Part shown: positions 46,212 through 46,694 of the stretch, in pieces
Position numbering within the stretch: the first letter of the stretch is position 1
Layout of the letters: every line of letters starts with the position of its first letter
Origin: Xenorhabdus bovienii
Lineage (GTDB): Bacteria; Pseudomonadota; Gammaproteobacteria; Enterobacterales; Enterobacteriaceae
Length of the DNA stretch: 46,694 nt
Direction of reading: 5' to 3'
Assembly (NCBI RefSeq): GCF_024721015.1
Contig: NZ_JANAIF010000032.1
Location: 1-46,694, forward strand
The notes under the pieces: model-generated
Told to the model about the DNA's origin: nothing
Seen by the model: the letters and a program-made list of their open reading frames with translations, nothing else
Database searches by the model: none
Program-made: the position numbers and the translations under genes

Positions 46212-46389
46212 AAGATTTATCCTTATTGGCTATTTCGATGCGATATTTCTTTCCTTCCGATAAAATCACATAAGTTACAGTTTTCCGTGTCACACCATAA
46301 TTACCAAATTTTTCTTTGTGTTTATTTAGAGCAAATAACGCCATTTCCCTTTCTTTAGGTGATGGCGTTCCGCGAATGATGAATCTCAT
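46162..46389 (-). CDS. DUF4060-like phage protein
   Basis: A 75-residue basic protein resembling small DUF4060 phage proteins ([47 protein letters not shown]). Function unknown. It belongs to the same minus-strand run of small phage genes that feeds into the excisionase-like gene. Assignment rests on recalled pattern similarity. Confidence 0.6.
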   Translation of the reverse strand: MRFIIRGTPSPKEREMALFALNKHKEKFGNYGVTRKTVTYVILSEGKKYRIEIANKDKSYVATVINKKRTLSNLI

Positions 46390-46413
46390 GATCCGCTCCG
46401 GTTGGCTTTTGGT

Positions 46414-46590
46414 TTATTTAAATCGGTTAATAATCTTCCTGAGATACAATTTAAATCTCATCCTGATTAATTTAATCCTGCTATTTTTACTCTGAGTTAA
46501 CTCGAAATGCCGTTCGCATTGTTCGCAGGAATTTTCGTAATAGTAAGCCTCTTCGAAATCGAGTTCTTTATTGCAATGGGTACACCTCAT
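46414..46590 (-). CDS. Small zinc-ribbon-like protein
   Basis: A 58-residue product starting MRCTHCNKELDFEEAYYYE and carrying a second pair in SCEQCERHF: two CxxC knuckles 18-19 residues apart, then a long basic helix (RIKLIRMRFKLYLRKI). This is a probable zinc-binding small phage protein. An excellent ribosome binding site (aggaga) sits eight bases before the ATG, and the ATG overlaps the stop of the preceding gene (TAATG), implying coupled translation. Confidence 0.65.
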   Translation of the reverse strand: MRCTHCNKELDFEEAYYYENSCEQCERHFELTQSKNSRIKLIRMRFKLYLRKIINRFK

Positions 46591-46694
46591 TACTTCATCT
46601 CCTTATCAATCATATCGACGTAGTATCGCAGCCACATCACAGGCAAGAATTTGCTCTTTTGATGTGGCGACATAGCGGTTTCAAATCGGGGTAG
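46590..46694 (-). CDS. Partial phage gene at the right edge (C-terminus)
   Basis: The minus-strand frame is open from the window edge to TAA at 46590 and ends RYYVDMIDKEMK. Its stop shares a base with the next ATG, which supports it as a real gene. Only 34 residues are visible; an internal ATG (MSPHQKSKF) could instead be the start of a 27-residue protein. Family unknown. Confidence 0.5.
   Translation of the reverse strand, partial: LPRFETAMSPHQKSKFLPVMWLRYYVDMIDKEMK

Overview
The window is a chromosomal segment of a low-GC member of the Enterobacterales. Gene content and order point to the Morganellaceae, most likely Xenorhabdus or Photorhabdus; the genus is inferred, not proven. The core block yfaE-nrdB-nrdA / ubiG / gyrA / rcsC / rcsB-rcsD (about 30.3-44.4 kb) is the enterobacterial neighbourhood without the ato genes that separate gyrA and rcsC in E. 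coli. The accessory genes suit an insect-associated bacterium: an AA10 chitin-active monooxygenase, an Ail/OmpX-like surface protein, phage remnants and several decaying genes.

Layout. 1-930: AT-rich DNA without a convincing gene. 0.9-4.6 kb: a POT peptide transporter, a small secreted protein, a frameshifted PhzF-family gene and a DUF1543 gene. 4.6-8.6 kb: L-lactate use (lldP-lldD) with a LysR regulator. 8.8-11.3 kb: a PL14-like polysaccharide lyase, an RBBP9/YdeN-type hydrolase and a YbiA-type NADAR glycosidase. 11.5-14.0 kb: a phage immunity remnant (cI-like and Cro-like repressors around a shared operator region, a DUF2335 membrane protein) plus a putative PD-(D/E)XK nuclease. 14.4-14.8 kb: a cspA-type gene with a recognisable cold box. 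15.1-23.2 kb: a complete Nit1C-type nitrilase cluster of seven genes, transcribed away from a PAS/AAA+/Fis sigma-54 activator, with a well-spaced -24/-12 promoter between them. 23.4-30.2 kb: a variable strip with a 151-bp MITE carrying 10-bp target duplications, the LPMO gene, a VOC pseudogene, an orphan phage lysozyme, a small transcription unit encoding a 24-residue peptide, an Ail-like gene broken by a 19-bp tandem duplication, and several unknown or broken genes. 30.3-44.4 kb: the core block. 44.6-46.7 kb: two tRNA genes followed by the integrase end of an element that continues past the right edge.

How the genes fit together. NrdA/NrdB/YfaE make deoxynucleotides and maintain the iron cofactor; their promoter region has an exact DnaA box and NrdR-like boxes. 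RcsC, RcsD and RcsB form the envelope-stress phosphorelay, with all phospho-acceptor residues present. LldP and LldD import and oxidise L-lactate. The nitrilase cluster is the most distinctive unit. Related Nit1C clusters have been linked to cyanide assimilation; here the regulator, promoter and all seven core genes look intact, so it probably works as a nitrogen-controlled pathway for a nitrile, cyanide or isonitrile-type substrate. The substrate is inference.

Broken genes visible in the sequence are phzF-like (one missing base), VOC (amber stop), Ail-like (19-bp duplication, possibly reversible) and the 28.2-28.5 kb gene (probable 2-base insertion). The second tRNA has a tRNA-Thr body but a UCU anticodon and a poorly paired anticodon stem.
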